From Bradyrhizobium sp. ORS 285 (lineage in GTDB: Bacteria > Pseudomonadota > Alphaproteobacteria > Rhizobiales > Xanthobacteraceae): 64,000 nucleotides of DNA. The translations under genes were made by a program, and so were the position numbers. Within the stretch, counting starts at the first letter, position 1, and each line of letters starts with the position of its first letter. The DNA is taken from assembly GCF_900176205.1 (NCBI RefSeq), contig NZ_LT859959.1:3927001-3991000 (forward strand). The letters are read 5' to 3'. Shown piece by piece: positions 27,443 through 36,577 of this stretch. The notes under the pieces are model-generated. The model ran no database searches and had not been told where the DNA came from. It was given only the letters and a program-made list of their open reading frames with translations.

Positions 27443-28570
27443 GTGCGACATCCGATCGCGATCATCGGCGCGGGCCTTGGCGGGCTCACGCTTGCCCGCA
27501 TCCTTCATCTGCATGGCGTCCCAGCCAAAGTCTACGAGGCGGAGTGTTCGCCGAAGGCGCGAGGACAAGGCGGCCTGCTGGATATTCACGACCATAACGG
27601 GCAGGTCGCGCTCAAGGCCGCCGGCCTGTTCGCATCCATCCTGAGGCTTGTCCGTCCCGGCGAAGACGCCAAGCGCGTCGTCGATCAGAACGGCGTGATT
27701 CTTTTCGACCATCCCGGCAGCCGTACCGTCAAACGCCCGGAAATCGACCGCGGCGACCTGCGCAGGATGCTGATCGAGTCCATTCCCCAGGATAGCATCG
27801 CGTGGGGTCACAAGGTCGTGTCGGCGACCGCGATGGGAGGCGGACATCACACCATCGCTTTCGCCGGCGGCACGACGATCACCGCCGATCTCCTCGTCGG
27901 CGCCGATGGCGCGTGGTCGAAGATCCGGCCACTGGTCTCAGATGCGAAGCCCGCCTACACGGGCGTGTCCTTCGTGGAGACTCGCCTCTTTGACGGCGAG
28001 ACGCGCCACAAGGCCAGCGCGGCTGCGATCGGCACCGGTACGCTCATCGCCGCTGCTCCAGGCAAGGCCATCCTGGCGCATCGCCATGCGGATGGAACGC
28101 TCCACACTTACGCCGCCCTGCAGAGGCCCGAGGCGTGGTTCGACGGCAGCGATGCCCACGCGATCTTGGCGCGTATCGTCCTGGAGTTCGAAGGTTGGGC
28201 GCCGCCCCTGACCGCCCTGATCTCCGATAGCGACACGGATCCGGTGCTGCGCCCGATCCATGCCCTTCCCGTCGGGCATCGCTGGGCTCGCAGGCCCGGC
28301 GTAACTCTCCTCGGCGACGCCGCCCATTTGATGTCCCCCTTCGCCGGCGAAGGCGCCAACCTCGCGCTGTACGACGGCGCGGAGCTTGCCCGGGCGCTGA
28401 TCGCCAGGCCCAATGACACTGAAGCTGCGCTCGCCGCCTTTGAAGGTGATCTGTTTGTCCGCAGCGCCCGCGTGGCGGACGAGACGGCTCGCAATCTGGA
28501 GACCTTCTTCGATGACACCGCGCCATATGGCGTCGTCGAGCTGTTCAGCAGACATCTTGCGACTCCCTAG
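27443..28570 (+). CDS. FAD-dependent monooxygenase (TetX/aromatic hydroxylase type)
   Basis: A 375-residue flavoprotein monooxygenase. The Rossmann fingerprint is [19 protein letters not shown] at the N-terminus, the second FAD motif is [14 protein letters not shown], and the third is [28 protein letters not shown]. The last stretch and the small size are closest in style to TetX-like and small-molecule hydroxylases; the substrate cannot be read. It starts at GTG 27443 with AGGAG at 27431-27435, seven bases away, which rejects the longer open frame. It stands alone about 265 bp after ppx and is followed by the ydeP-like gene with a promoter between them. Confidence 0.85.
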   Translation: MRHPIAIIGAGLGGLTLARILHLHGVPAKVYEAECSPKARGQGGLLDIHDHNGQVALKAAGLFASILRLVRPGEDAKRVVDQNGVILFDHPGSRTVKRPEIDRGDLRRMLIESIPQDSIAWGHKVVSATAMGGGHHTIAFAGGTTITADLLVGADGAWSKIRPLVSDAKPAYTGVSFVETRLFDGETRHKASAAAIGTGTLIAAAPGKAILAHRHADGTLHTYAALQRPEAWFDGSDAHAILARIVLEFEGWAPPLTALISDSDTDPVLRPIHALPVGHRWARRPGVTLLGDAAHLMSPFAGEGANLALYDGAELARALIARPNDTEAALAAFEGDLFVRSARVADETARNLETFFDDTAPYGVVELFSRHLATP

Positions 28571-28593
28571 GCCAGCCGCTGCGATACGACGTT

Positions 28594-28618
28594 GGAACGG
28601 CACCGTCGGTGCCACGTT
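28594..28618 (+). promoter_or_regulatory. EcfG-type general stress promoter candidate
   Basis: GGAAC (28594-28598), sixteen bases, then CGTT (28615-28618) is a complete match to the GGAAC-N16-CGTT promoter read by the alphaproteobacterial general-stress sigma factor EcfG. It lies 33 bp before the TTG start of the ydeP-like gene. The spacer is itself a palindrome (GGCACC-GTC-GGTGCC). Confidence 0.55.
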
Positions 28619-28651
28619 GGCCAAGCTTCCTGCATCCGCCGGAGAGTCGAT

Positions 28652-31012
28652 TTGGCCGAGACCCGCAAGACCATCGTCAACAGCCCGGCCGGCGGCTGGG
28701 GCGCGCTGAACGCCACTGAGACGCATCTCGCGCGCCAGGAGATCCTGGTGCGCGGCAATCGGGCACTGTTGTCGATGAACAAGCCGGGCGGCTTCGACTG
28801 CCCAAGCTGCGCCTGGCCCGATCCGCGCAAGCCGCACACCTTCGAATATTGCGAGAACGGCGCCAAGGCGGTGGCCTGGGAGGCGACGCGCAAGCGCGCC
28901 ACGCCGGAGTTCTTCGCCGAGCATACCGTGAGCGAGCTCAGCGGCTGGACCGATCACGACATCGAGGATGTCGGACGGCTCACCGAGCCGATGCGCTACA
29001 ACGCCTCCACCGACAAATACGAGCGCACAACGTGGGACGAGGCCTTCGCCGCCATCGGCGCCGAACTGCGCGCGCTCGATCCCCGGCGGATCGAGCTCTA
29101 CACGTCGGGCCGCACCTCCAACGAGGCCGCGTTCCTGTATCAGACGTTCGGCCGCCTGCTCGGCACCAACAACTTCCCCGACTGCTCGAACATGTGCCAC
29201 GAGACCACGACGGTGGCGCTGCCGGAGAGCATCGGCGTCGGCAAGGGCACGGTCGATCTCGACGACTTCGAGGATTGCGACGCGATCTTCATCTTCGGCC
29301 AGAACCCGGGCACCAACAGTCCGCGCATGCTCGGCTATCTCCACGACATGGCCAAGCGCGGCGTGCCGATCGTCACCTTCAATCCGTTGAAGGAGCGCGG
29401 CCTCGTTGCCTTCGCCAACCCGCAGAATGCCGTGGAGATGCTGACCGGCGGCGGCCAGAAGATCTCGTCGCAATATTTCCAGCTGCGCGTCGGCGGCGAC
29501 ATCGCCGCCGTGCAGGGCATCTGCAAGGCCGTGCTCGCAGCGGCGGCTGCCGCGACAGGAAGCAAGCGCATTCTCGACGAGGCATTCATCGCGCAGCACA
29601 CGCACGGCTTCGAGGCGTTCGCGACATATCTGCGCAACCTGCCATGGGAGCGGCTGGAGCACTATAGCGGCCTGTGCCGCGCGGACATGGAGACCGCGGC
29701 CGAGATCTACATGAAGGCCGACCGCGTCATCGCATGCTGGGGTATGGGGATCACGCAGCATCGCCGCGGCGGCGATGCCATGCAGCAGATCATGAATTTG
29801 TTGTTCCTGCGCGGCAATGTCGGGCGCAAGGGTGCCGGCGCCTGCCCGATCCGCGGCCACTCCAATGTGCAGGGCGACCGCACTGTCGGTATCTATCAGA
29901 AGCCGAAGGAGCCGTTCCTCCAGAAGATGGACGCGGCCTTCGGCTTCACCTCACCGCGCGAGCCGGGCCACGATGTCGCGCAATGCTGCGAGGCCATCCT
30001 TGCCCACGAGGTCGACGCCTTCATCGGGATGGGCGGCAACTTCTTCCGCGCCATTCCGGACAATGCCCGCGTCGCGGCCGAGGTGCCGCGGCTGCGCATG
30101 ACCGTCTATGTCGCGACCAAGCCGAACCTGTCTCACATGACTCATGGCCAGTCGTCGTGGCTCCTGCCCTGCCTCGGTCGCACCGAGCGTGACGTCCAGA
30201 ACGGGCAGGTGCAGACGATCACGGTGGAGGACAGTTTCTCGATGGTGCACGGCTCGGTCGGCCTGCTGGAACCGGCCAGCCCGCAGCTGAAATCGGAGGT
30301 CGACATCGTCTGCGGTCTGGCGAAGGCAACCGTCGCCGATCGCGCCGCGATCGACTGGGATGCGTTCTCCAACGACTACGGTTTGATCCGCGACAAGATC
30401 GAAGCGGTGTTTCCCGAGCAATTCCAGAACTACAATGCCCGCATCGCCCAGCCCGGCGGCTTCCGCCTGCCCAATGGCGCCCGCGAGCGCAAATGGGACA
30501 CGCCGACCGGCAAGGCCAACTTCCTGTTCAAGGAGGGGCTGATCGATGCCGATGACGATGCCCCGGAGGCGCCGCATCTGCAGCTGATCACGCTGCGTAG
30601 CCACGACCAGTTCAACACCACGGTCTACTCCAACGACGATCGCTACCGCGGCGTCCGCGGCGAGCGGATGGTGGTGTTCATGAACGCGCGCGACATTGCC
30701 GCGCTCGGACTGCACGAAGGCGCGATGATCGAGTTCAGCACGGTGTGGCATGACGACATCGACCGCCGCATCGGCGGCTTCCGCGTCGTCGGCTTCGACA
30801 TCCCGCCCGGTTGCTGCGCCGCCTATTATCCGGAGACCAACGGCCTGCTGCCCCTCGCCCATCGCGACGAGCGCAGCAACACGCCCGCGGCCAAGTCGGT
30901 GCCGGTGCGGATCACCGCGGTGGCGCAAGGCGAGCCGGTGGCCGCCGATGGCGGCGTCGCCGAGCATGGCCGTGCCCGAGAGACCGATCCGGCGAGCGTG
31001 CCGCTGGCCTGA
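28652..31012 (+). CDS. FdhF/YdeP-family molybdopterin oxidoreductase
   Basis: A protein of about 786 residues of the bis-MGD molybdoenzyme family, YdeP branch. An N-terminal CPSCAW...YCENG cluster-binding-like region is followed by TTWDEAFAAIGAELR, SGRTSNEAAFLYQTFGRLLGTNNFPDCSNMCHE, GQNPGTNSPRMLGYL, a central GMGITQHRRGGDAMQQIMNLLFLRGN and a C-terminal cofactor-binding domain (LITLRSHDQFNTTVYSNDDRYRG). E. coli YdeP is linked to acid resistance; its reaction is not known. I chose TTG 28652 since GGAGAG lies at 28641-28646 and the family starts about here. The upstream EcfG-like site suggests general-stress expression. Confidence 0.9.
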   Translation: MAETRKTIVNSPAGGWGALNATETHLARQEILVRGNRALLSMNKPGGFDCPSCAWPDPRKPHTFEYCENGAKAVAWEATRKRATPEFFAEHTVSELSGWTDHDIEDVGRLTEPMRYNASTDKYERTTWDEAFAAIGAELRALDPRRIELYTSGRTSNEAAFLYQTFGRLLGTNNFPDCSNMCHETTTVALPESIGVGKGTVDLDDFEDCDAIFIFGQNPGTNSPRMLGYLHDMAKRGVPIVTFNPLKERGLVAFANPQNAVEMLTGGGQKISSQYFQLRVGGDIAAVQGICKAVLAAAAAATGSKRILDEAFIAQHTHGFEAFATYLRNLPWERLEHYSGLCRADMETAAEIYMKADRVIACWGMGITQHRRGGDAMQQIMNLLFLRGNVGRKGAGACPIRGHSNVQGDRTVGIYQKPKEPFLQKMDAAFGFTSPREPGHDVAQCCEAILAHEVDAFIGMGGNFFRAIPDNARVAAEVPRLRMTVYVATKPNLSHMTHGQSSWLLPCLGRTERDVQNGQVQTITVEDSFSMVHGSVGLLEPASPQLKSEVDIVCGLAKATVADRAAIDWDAFSNDYGLIRDKIEAVFPEQFQNYNARIAQPGGFRLPNGARERKWDTPTGKANFLFKEGLIDADDDAPEAPHLQLITLRSHDQFNTTVYSNDDRYRGVRGERMVVFMNARDIAALGLHEGAMIEFSTVWHDDIDRRIGGFRVVGFDIPPGCCAAYYPETNGLLPLAHRDERSNTPAAKSVPVRITAVAQGEPVAADGGVAEHGRARETDPASVPLA

Positions 31013-31089
31013 GCCTGGTCGGGGTCACGCTGCCTCGCGCTCAATCGCGATCACGCGCGGCGATGAGATCACAAAACTCGACTCCGCAG

Positions 31090-31953
31090 CTACGGCAGTT
31101 CGACGCCGCGCGCCGGAACAGCTTCGATCTCGGGCTCGCCCTTGTGCTGCAACGCGCGGCCGCGCCAGATCGAGCCGGCGATCAGTACCACCAGCGCGCC
31201 GAGCAGCGACATCAGGGTTTCCATGACGTCGACATGGCTGGTCAGATTCGACTTGCCCGCCCAGAGCGCCGAGGTCGCATCGATGCTGATGTTGACGGTG
31301 CCGTCGAGCAGATGGTGCAGCATCGGCTCGATCGCGGGATCGGTCGCGATCACCTCACCCGCGACCCAGCCCAGCAGCATGGCGCCGAGCCAGACCAGCA
31401 GCGGGAAACGGTCGAGCACGAGCATGATCAATGCGGCGCCGGCGATGATCAGCGGGATGCTCATGGCGAGGCCGATGATCAGCAGCGACGCCTGGCCGTT
31501 GGCGGCGGCAGCCACCGCAATGACGTTGTCGAGGCTCATCACGAGATCGGCGAGCGCGACGATGCGCACCGCATGCCACAGCGTCGTGCCGGCCGCGATG
31601 TCGTCGTTCTCGTCCTCGGGAACAAGCAGCTTGGCGGCGATCACGAGCAGCGCGAGGCCGCCGATCAGCTTCAGATAAGGCAGCGCCATCAGGGTGGCGA
31701 CGATGCCGGTGAAGGCGATGCGGAGCGCAACGGCGATGCCGGAGCCCGCCACCATGCCCCAGAAGCGGTGCTTGCCGTGCAGGCCGCGGCAGGCGAGCGC
31801 GATGACCAGCGCGTTGTCGCCCGACAACAGCACGTTGATCCAGATGATCTTACCCAGCGCGAGCCAGAAGCCCGGGCTTTGCAGGTCGGCTTCGAATTGA
31901 GCGAGGAGATGGCCGTAAGTGGCGGGATCGGCGAGCTGCGACAGCCAGTTCAC
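31090..31953 (-). CDS. TerC-family integral membrane protein
   Basis: A 287-residue protein with seven to eight membrane helices. The TerC/YjbE acidic signatures occur twice, as NVLLSGDNALVIALAC and LADLVMSLDNVIAVAAAA, the inverted-repeat arrangement of this family. TerC proteins export Mn2+ or related metals, in some cases to load secreted enzymes. The C-terminal 80 residues include a hydrophilic loop and a last helix. No yybP-ykoY-type manganese riboswitch is apparent in the 90 bases upstream. It lies downstream of ndk on the same strand. Confidence 0.9.
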   Translation of the reverse strand: MNWLSQLADPATYGHLLAQFEADLQSPGFWLALGKIIWINVLLSGDNALVIALACRGLHGKHRFWGMVAGSGIAVALRIAFTGIVATLMALPYLKLIGGLALLVIAAKLLVPEDENDDIAAGTTLWHAVRIVALADLVMSLDNVIAVAAAANGQASLLIIGLAMSIPLIIAGAALIMLVLDRFPLLVWLGAMLLGWVAGEVIATDPAIEPMLHHLLDGTVNISIDATSALWAGKSNLTSHVDVMETLMSLLGALVVLIAGSIWRGRALQHKGEPEIEAVPARGVELP

Positions 31954-32003
31954 GGCCAGACCTTTCAGATGCGTTCAATCCGGGATCGCACAGGCGATCG
32001 GTG

Positions 32004-32028
32004 TGCGGCGGAGCAAGGCTCCGCCGCA
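32004..32028 (-). terminator. hairpin downstream of ndk
   Basis: An 11-bp perfect stem (TGCGGCGGAGC with its complement, 32004-32014 and 32018-32028) and a three-base loop, 13 bases after the ndk stop codon on the minus strand. There is no clear uridine run, so termination efficiency is uncertain. Confidence 0.6.
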
Positions 32029-32040
32029 GCGATGCTCGCC

Positions 32041-32463
32041 TTAGCCGACGATCTCGTTGCCGGAGAAGAACTGCGCGATCTCGATCGCCGCCGTCTCGGC
32101 CGCATCCGAGCCGTGCACCGAGTTCTCGCCGATCGACTTCGCGTGCAGCTTGCGGATGGTGCCGTCGGCCGCCTTCGACGGATCGGTCGCGCCCATCACG
32201 TCGCGGTACTTCAGGATGGCGCCCTCACCTTCGAGAACCTGGACCACGACCGGGCCGGAGATCATGAAGTCGACCAGTTCGCCGAAGAACGGGCGCGCCT
32301 TGTGCACGGCGTAGAAAGTCTCGGCCTGATCGCGGGTCATGCGGATCCGCTTTTGGGCCACGATGCGCAGGCCGGCCTTCTCGATCAGCGCGTTGACGGC
32401 GCCGGTGAGGTTACGCTCGGTCGCGTCGGGCTTGATGATCGAAAAGGTGCGCTCAATCGCCAT
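32041..32463 (-). CDS. ndk: nucleoside diphosphate kinase
   Basis: A 140-residue enzyme exchanging the terminal phosphate between nucleoside tri- and diphosphates. It shows the family start [30 protein letters not shown] and the active-site [16 protein letters not shown], whose His carries the phosphate. The length is standard. Upstream lies a run of about 280 bp without genes that must hold its promoter, shared head to head with the small secreted protein gene. Confidence 0.97.
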   Translation of the reverse strand: MAIERTFSIIKPDATERNLTGAVNALIEKAGLRIVAQKRIRMTRDQAETFYAVHKARPFFGELVDFMISGPVVVQVLEGEGAILKYRDVMGATDPSKAADGTIRKLHAKSIGENSVHGSDAAETAAIEIAQFFSGNEIVG

Positions 32464-32745
32464 GATATCGTCCTTGGAGATGGGGGATTTGGGTGAGTTG
32501 CGGGCTTATATCGACGTGATCGGTCGACGGCAAGCGACCGGGGCCCGCCCCGAGGCGCGACGCCTTACGACAATTTCACGATTCTGAACATAGTCTGAAG
32601 GACTCGTGCGCCCGTCGTTCAGCTGTCATGTCCTACATTGTCGGTATCGGGCGATGACGAGCCACCAGCGTAAGGTAGCCGCCTTCTCCCCGCCTCATCC
32701 GTCGGACAATTCGCGCCTCTCAGCGCTGTCATCCAGGAGACGATC

Positions 32746-33021
32746 ATGTTGCGCAAACTCTCCCTCATCGTGGCGGCCGCCGTGTCCCTCGGCGCAGCCG
32801 CCCTCGCCCCCACCGCCGCTTCGGCCCATTGGCACGGTGGCTGGCATGGCGGCTGGCACCACGGCTGGCACGGTGGCTATGGCTGGCACCGCCCGTTCTA
32901 TGGTCCGCGCGTGTTCGTCGGCGGCCCGGTCTACAGCTACGGCTATGGCGGCTGCTACGTGCGCCGCGTCGTTCCGACCCCGTGGGGACCGCGCTGGCGC
33001 TGGATCAACCGCTGCTACTGA
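32746..33021 (+). CDS. small secreted Gly/His/Trp/Tyr-rich protein
   Basis: A 91-residue protein with a clean signal peptide (LRKLSLIVAAAVSLGAAALAPTAASA, cleaved before HWHGG). The mature part has a HGGWHGGW-type repeat segment (about residues 28-47), then GYGW...YSYGYGGCYVRRVVPTPWGPRW and a final CY. Such low-complexity His/Gly/Trp proteins are frequent in Bradyrhizobium. Two cysteines bracket the conserved-looking C-terminal segment and may form a disulfide. Metal binding through the His repeats is an inference. An intrinsic terminator follows at 33081. Confidence 0.8.
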   Translation: MLRKLSLIVAAAVSLGAAALAPTAASAHWHGGWHGGWHHGWHGGYGWHRPFYGPRVFVGGPVYSYGYGGCYVRRVVPTPWGPRWRWINRCY

Positions 33022-33080
33022 TACCTCCCCTGATACGAGCCTCGGACGGCATCCGCCCCCCGCCGCTCCGAACTCGCATT

Positions 33081-33113
33081 GCCCCGGCGTCCCCCCACGC
33101 CGGGGCTTTTTTT
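33081..33113 (+). terminator. intrinsic terminator
   Basis: A perfect ten-base stem, GCCCCGGCGT (33081-33090) and ACGCCGGGGC (33097-33106), with a loop of six C, followed by TTTTTTT. It ends the transcript of the small secreted protein. Confidence 0.92.
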
Positions 33114-33218
33114 GTGCATTATCAACCCATTTTCCGCCGCTTGGCGCTTCCACGGAAACAATTCAGCTCTCAACGACTTGATAAGGCACTGAATTGCAAC
33201 TGCTCGTGGAACTCCATC

Positions 33219-33404
33219 ATGTCTGGCCGCACCGCCGAATTCAGCGAGGCGCTCGATCGCAAGACCAGCCGATCGATCTGTGAGGCCGTGGGCGAACGCC
33301 TGCAGCGCAGCCTGCCGCCCGATGGCGCCAGCCTGCCCGATTCCCTGGCACATCTGCTGAACGAGCTGCGCAAGCGGGACGAGCCCATGGCTCGCTTCGA
33401 TTGA
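33219..33404 (+). CDS. 61-residue hypothetical protein
   Basis: From ATG 33219 a 61-residue soluble protein (MSGRTAEFSEALDRKTSRS, then VGERLQRSL and DSLAHLLNELRKRDE), helix-rich and charged. The start lies after the terminator of the preceding gene; the longer frame that runs through that gene is out of phase with it and is rejected. I believe close relatives carry similar short proteins, but this is from memory. It may be expressed with the ABC-F gene that starts 68 bp later. Function unknown. Confidence 0.65.
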   Translation: MSGRTAEFSEALDRKTSRSICEAVGERLQRSLPPDGASLPDSLAHLLNELRKRDEPMARFD

Positions 33405-33472
33405 CGGGCTCCAGCGGCTGAAACCGGCATAAAGCGGTTGCGTTTGGGCTCGCGCGCGGTGACAACGCGCGC

Positions 33473-35341
33473 ATGCTCTCCATCACCGACATCTCCATCC
33501 GTCTCGCCGGACGGCTTCTCATCGACCAAAGTTCGGTGCAGATCCCGCCCGGCGCCCGCGTCGGCCTCGTCGGCCGGAACGGCACCGGCAAGTCCACCCT
33601 GTTCAAGGCCATCCGCGGCGAACTGTCGCTGGAGAACGGCAGCATCAGCCTGCCGCCGCGGTGGCGGATCGGCAGCCTGGCGCAGGAGGCGCCGAGCGGC
33701 CCCGAGAGCCTGATCGAGGTGGTGCTGCGGGCCGATCTCGAGCGTGATGCCCTGCTGCGCGAGGCCGAGACCGCCGAAGATCCCGACCGTATCGCCGAGA
33801 TCCAGACCCGCCTCGTCGACATCGACGCCCATTCGGCCCCCGCCCGCGCCGCCGCCATCCTCAGCGGTCTCGGCTTCTCCGCCGCCGACCAGGCGCGCGC
33901 CTGCTCCGAATTCTCCGGCGGCTGGCGCATGCGCGTCGCGCTCGCGGCGACCTTGTTCGCCGCGCCCGACCTCCTGTTGCTGGACGAGCCGACCAACTAT
34001 CTCGACCTCGAGGGCACGCTGTGGCTCGAGGATCATCTCGCGCATTATCCGCGCACGGTGATCGTGATCAGCCACGACCGTGATCTCCTGGAAACGTCGG
34101 TCGACCAGATCCTGCATCTCGACCGCGGCAAGCTGACGCTCTACCGCGGCAGCTACTCGTCGTTCGAGGAGCAGCGCGCGACGCGCGAGATGCTCGATGC
34201 CAAGGCGGTCAAGCGCCAGGAGGCGGAGCGCGCACGACTGCAGGCGTTCGTCGAACGCTTCAAGGCCAAGGCGTCGAAGGCGCGGCAGGCGCAATCGCGC
34301 GTCAAGATGCTGGAGCGGATGAAGCCGATCACCGCGCTCGTGACCCAGGACGTCGGCGAGATCACGTTCCCCGCGCCGGACAAACTGTTGTCGCCGCCGA
34401 TCATCGCCGTCGACAACGCGACCGTCGGCTACGATCCGGCGCAGCCCGTGCTCAATCGCGTCACCTTACGCATCGACAATGACGATCGCGTCGCGCTGCT
34501 CGGCTCCAACGGCAACGGCAAGTCGACGCTGGTGAAGCTGCTCGCCGGACGGCTGGCGCCGTTCTCCGGCAAGATCACGCGCGCCGACAAGCTGTCGATC
34601 GCCTATTTCGCCCAGCATCAGCTCGACGAGCTCGACGAGGACGGCTCCCCCTACACCCACGTCCGCAAGCTGATGGGCGACATGCCGGAATCGAAAGTGC
34701 GCGCCCGCGCCGGCGCCATCGGCTTCTCCGGCAAGGCGGCGGACACGCTGGTGAAGAGCCTGTCCGGCGGCGAGAAGGCGCGGCTGCTGCTCGGGCTTGC
34801 GACCTTCTACGGTCCGAACATGATCATCCTGGACGAGCCGACCAACCATCTCGACATCGACAGCCGTGCCGCGCTCGCCGAGGCCATCAACGAGTTTCCG
34901 GGCGCCGTGATCATGGTGTCGCACGACCGCTATCTGATCGAAGCGTGCGCCGACCGGCTGTGGGTCGTCGCCGATCGCACCGTCAAGACCTATGACGGCG
35001 ATCTCGATGAGTACCGCCGCATGATCCTGTCCTCCCGCGGCGGCACGGCCGCGCGTGAAACGGAACGGCCGCAGGTGAGCGAGAAGACCGAGCGGCCGCG
35101 CGGCGACAACAAGCGTGGCGCGCTGAAGCAGAAGATCTCCGCCGCTGAAGCCGAGATCGCCCGCATCACCGAGATCATCGCCAAGATCGACGGCGCGCTG
35201 TCGCTACCCGACATCTTCACGCGCGATCCGAAGCAGGCGGCGCAACTGTCGAAGGCAAGGGCGAATGCAGCGGATGCGTTGGCGCGCGCTGAGGAGCAGT
35301 GGCTGGAAGCCAGCACGCTGTATGATGAAGCGACCGGCTGA
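33473..35341 (+). CDS. ABC-F family ATPase (ribosome-associated type)
   Basis: A 622-residue soluble protein with two ABC ATPase domains and no membrane part. Walker A motifs are GRNGTGKST and GSNGNGKST, signatures FSGGWRMRV and SLSGGEKAR, and Walker B LLLLDEPTNYLD and MIILDEPTNHLD. The stretch between the domains is the P-site tRNA-interacting linker typical of ABC-F factors. A C-terminal coiled coil (about 525-620, KQKISAAEAEIARITEIIAKID) resembles that of Uup/YheS-type members. These proteins act on stalled ribosomes; which subfamily this is cannot be fixed here. Confidence 0.93.
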   Translation: MLSITDISIRLAGRLLIDQSSVQIPPGARVGLVGRNGTGKSTLFKAIRGELSLENGSISLPPRWRIGSLAQEAPSGPESLIEVVLRADLERDALLREAETAEDPDRIAEIQTRLVDIDAHSAPARAAAILSGLGFSAADQARACSEFSGGWRMRVALAATLFAAPDLLLLDEPTNYLDLEGTLWLEDHLAHYPRTVIVISHDRDLLETSVDQILHLDRGKLTLYRGSYSSFEEQRATREMLDAKAVKRQEAERARLQAFVERFKAKASKARQAQSRVKMLERMKPITALVTQDVGEITFPAPDKLLSPPIIAVDNATVGYDPAQPVLNRVTLRIDNDDRVALLGSNGNGKSTLVKLLAGRLAPFSGKITRADKLSIAYFAQHQLDELDEDGSPYTHVRKLMGDMPESKVRARAGAIGFSGKAADTLVKSLSGGEKARLLLGLATFYGPNMIILDEPTNHLDIDSRAALAEAINEFPGAVIMVSHDRYLIEACADRLWVVADRTVKTYDGDLDEYRRMILSSRGGTAARETERPQVSEKTERPRGDNKRGALKQKISAAEAEIARITEIIAKIDGALSLPDIFTRDPKQAAQLSKARANAADALARAEEQWLEASTLYDEATG

Positions 35342-35354
35342 CGAACCCGCCTTC

Positions 35355-35390
35355 GTCGACTGAACAAAGACAGTCGACTGAACAAAGAAG
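35355..35390. repeat. two-copy 18-bp tandem repeat
   Basis: The unit GTCGACTGAACAAAGA plus two bases occurs at 35355-35372 and 35373-35390; the first sixteen bases are identical. It lies between the convergent ABC-F and lipoprotein genes. It is a small local duplication with no evident function. Confidence 0.85.
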
Positions 35391-35402
35391 CGGTGAGCGG
35401 GC

Positions 35403-35948
35403 TCAGGTCGCGCGCTTCTTCGCCTTGCTGGGCTTCGCCACCTTCGGGGCCGGACCGGCGTCAGGCGCGCGCTCGACCGATGTCAGGCGGCCCGCCGTGA
35501 AGGTGTAGACACCCGCACGCGCGCCGCGCAGCCAAGTCACGGTCGCAACGCGGTCGCCGCCATTGTTGCCGATGTTGACGCTGTCGGGCGCGCCGATACC
35601 GCGCACCACGTCACACTCGGTGTGACCCAGCGCAACCGAGCCGCCGGCAGCCGGCGGCGGCGCAGCGGCCGCATCATTGCTGAGCGCATTCGCACCCGCA
35701 GCTCCACCCGCCGGCGCCATGCCCGGACAGCCGCCCTCGGCGGTGACGAGATCATCAGCGGTCACGGGCTTGTCCGGCGTCAGGGGCGGCGCGTCGATCG
35801 AGATGTTCCTGATGAACAGGCGCTGCGGCCGGTTGAACCACTCGGCATCCTTCGACAGGAAGTCGGGCGTGCTCGAGCATCCGGCCACGACCGGGGCAAG
35901 CACAAGGAACGCCAGAGCGCGCGTCAGCTGTTTGGTGTGGTCTCGCAC
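35403..35948 (-). CDS. lipoprotein of unknown function
   Basis: From GTG 35948 a 181-residue protein with a lipoprotein signal (RALAFLVLAPVVAGC, lipobox VAGC) followed by SSTPDFLSKDAEWFNRP. The mature domain contains an Ala/Pro/Gly-rich loop, then GHTECDVVRGIGAPDSVNIG and RVATVTWLRGARAGVYTFTAGRLTSVER. This resembles the small SmpA/BamE-like fold in style (CDVVRxxGxP, then a strand pair), but I do not claim membership. It ends in a Lys-rich tail (KPSKAKKRAT). The longer frame upstream lacks a start with family sense. Confidence 0.75.
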   Translation of the reverse strand: MRDHTKQLTRALAFLVLAPVVAGCSSTPDFLSKDAEWFNRPQRLFIRNISIDAPPLTPDKPVTADDLVTAEGGCPGMAPAGGAAGANALSNDAAAAPPPAAGGSVALGHTECDVVRGIGAPDSVNIGNNGGDRVATVTWLRGARAGVYTFTAGRLTSVERAPDAGPAPKVAKPSKAKKRAT

Positions 35949-36109
35949 GATGAACCTTGCTGAATTGCAACCTGTGGACACTCTAACGTGTTGTCCCAAC
36001 ATCACTTTGCGGCACGTTCGTGACTTTGCCAACGCTCTGCCGGTAAATCGGCAGATTATCATTAATCGCGCGGCGCTGCCATTAGGGCACGCCGTTCGGC
36101 ATTACGCCA

Positions 36110-36562
36110 TCACTGCCGACGTTGCCAGCGCCCGCGCTCATCGGCCTGCCAATAGGTGACCTCGAATCCACGGCTTTTGCAATCGGTCCATGCCGACCGC
36201 GCTGCAGCGAGCGCATCGGGATCATCGCCGTTGAACACCAGCACCATGCGCTCGTAGCTGTGCGCATCGGATGGCAGCGGGGCGTTATCTACCAGGAATC
36301 GCACGTGGGCGCGGTTCGGATTGCCCTCCTCGATCGCCAGAACGATCGGCTGCTCGGCCACATCGGCCACCCGCCAGGTGGCGTGCGGCAGAAACGAATC
36401 GTCACGATAGGTCCACAGATGCGCATCGAGCGCATCTGCACGTTCCTCCGACGTGGACTGGACCACCACACGCCAGCCGCGCTCGAGCGACTTCTCGAGC
36501 AGCGGCGGCAGCACGCCTTCCAGGGTCATGTTCTGCAGGTGATAGAACAGGACTTCGGTCAT
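36110..36562 (-). CDS. holC: DNA polymerase III chi subunit
   Basis: A 150-residue chi subunit, which links the clamp-loader psi subunit to SSB. Typical stretches are VLFYHLQ at the start, LPPLLEKSLERGWRVVVQ, ALDAHLWTYRDDSFLPHA and RMVLVFNGDDPDALAAARSAW. The length is normal. It starts 15 bp after the pepA stop on the same strand; the pepA-holC pairing is seen across many proteobacteria. Confidence 0.95.
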   Translation of the reverse strand: MTEVLFYHLQNMTLEGVLPPLLEKSLERGWRVVVQSTSEERADALDAHLWTYRDDSFLPHATWRVADVAEQPIVLAIEEGNPNRAHVRFLVDNAPLPSDAHSYERMVLVFNGDDPDALAAARSAWTDCKSRGFEVTYWQADERGRWQRRQ

Positions 36563-36577
36563 GCACGCTGATGTCCC

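Noticed and set aside
27938..29860. 640-residue minus-strand frame
   Set aside because: Shadow of the monooxygenase and ydeP-like genes.
31954..32040. Possible yybP-ykoY manganese riboswitch before the TerC-family gene
   Set aside because: The short gap contains only the ndk 3' hairpin; the conserved riboswitch core is not visible.
30811..32496. 561-residue plus-strand frame
   Set aside because: Runs antisense through the TerC-family and ndk genes; residue composition is typical of a shadow frame.
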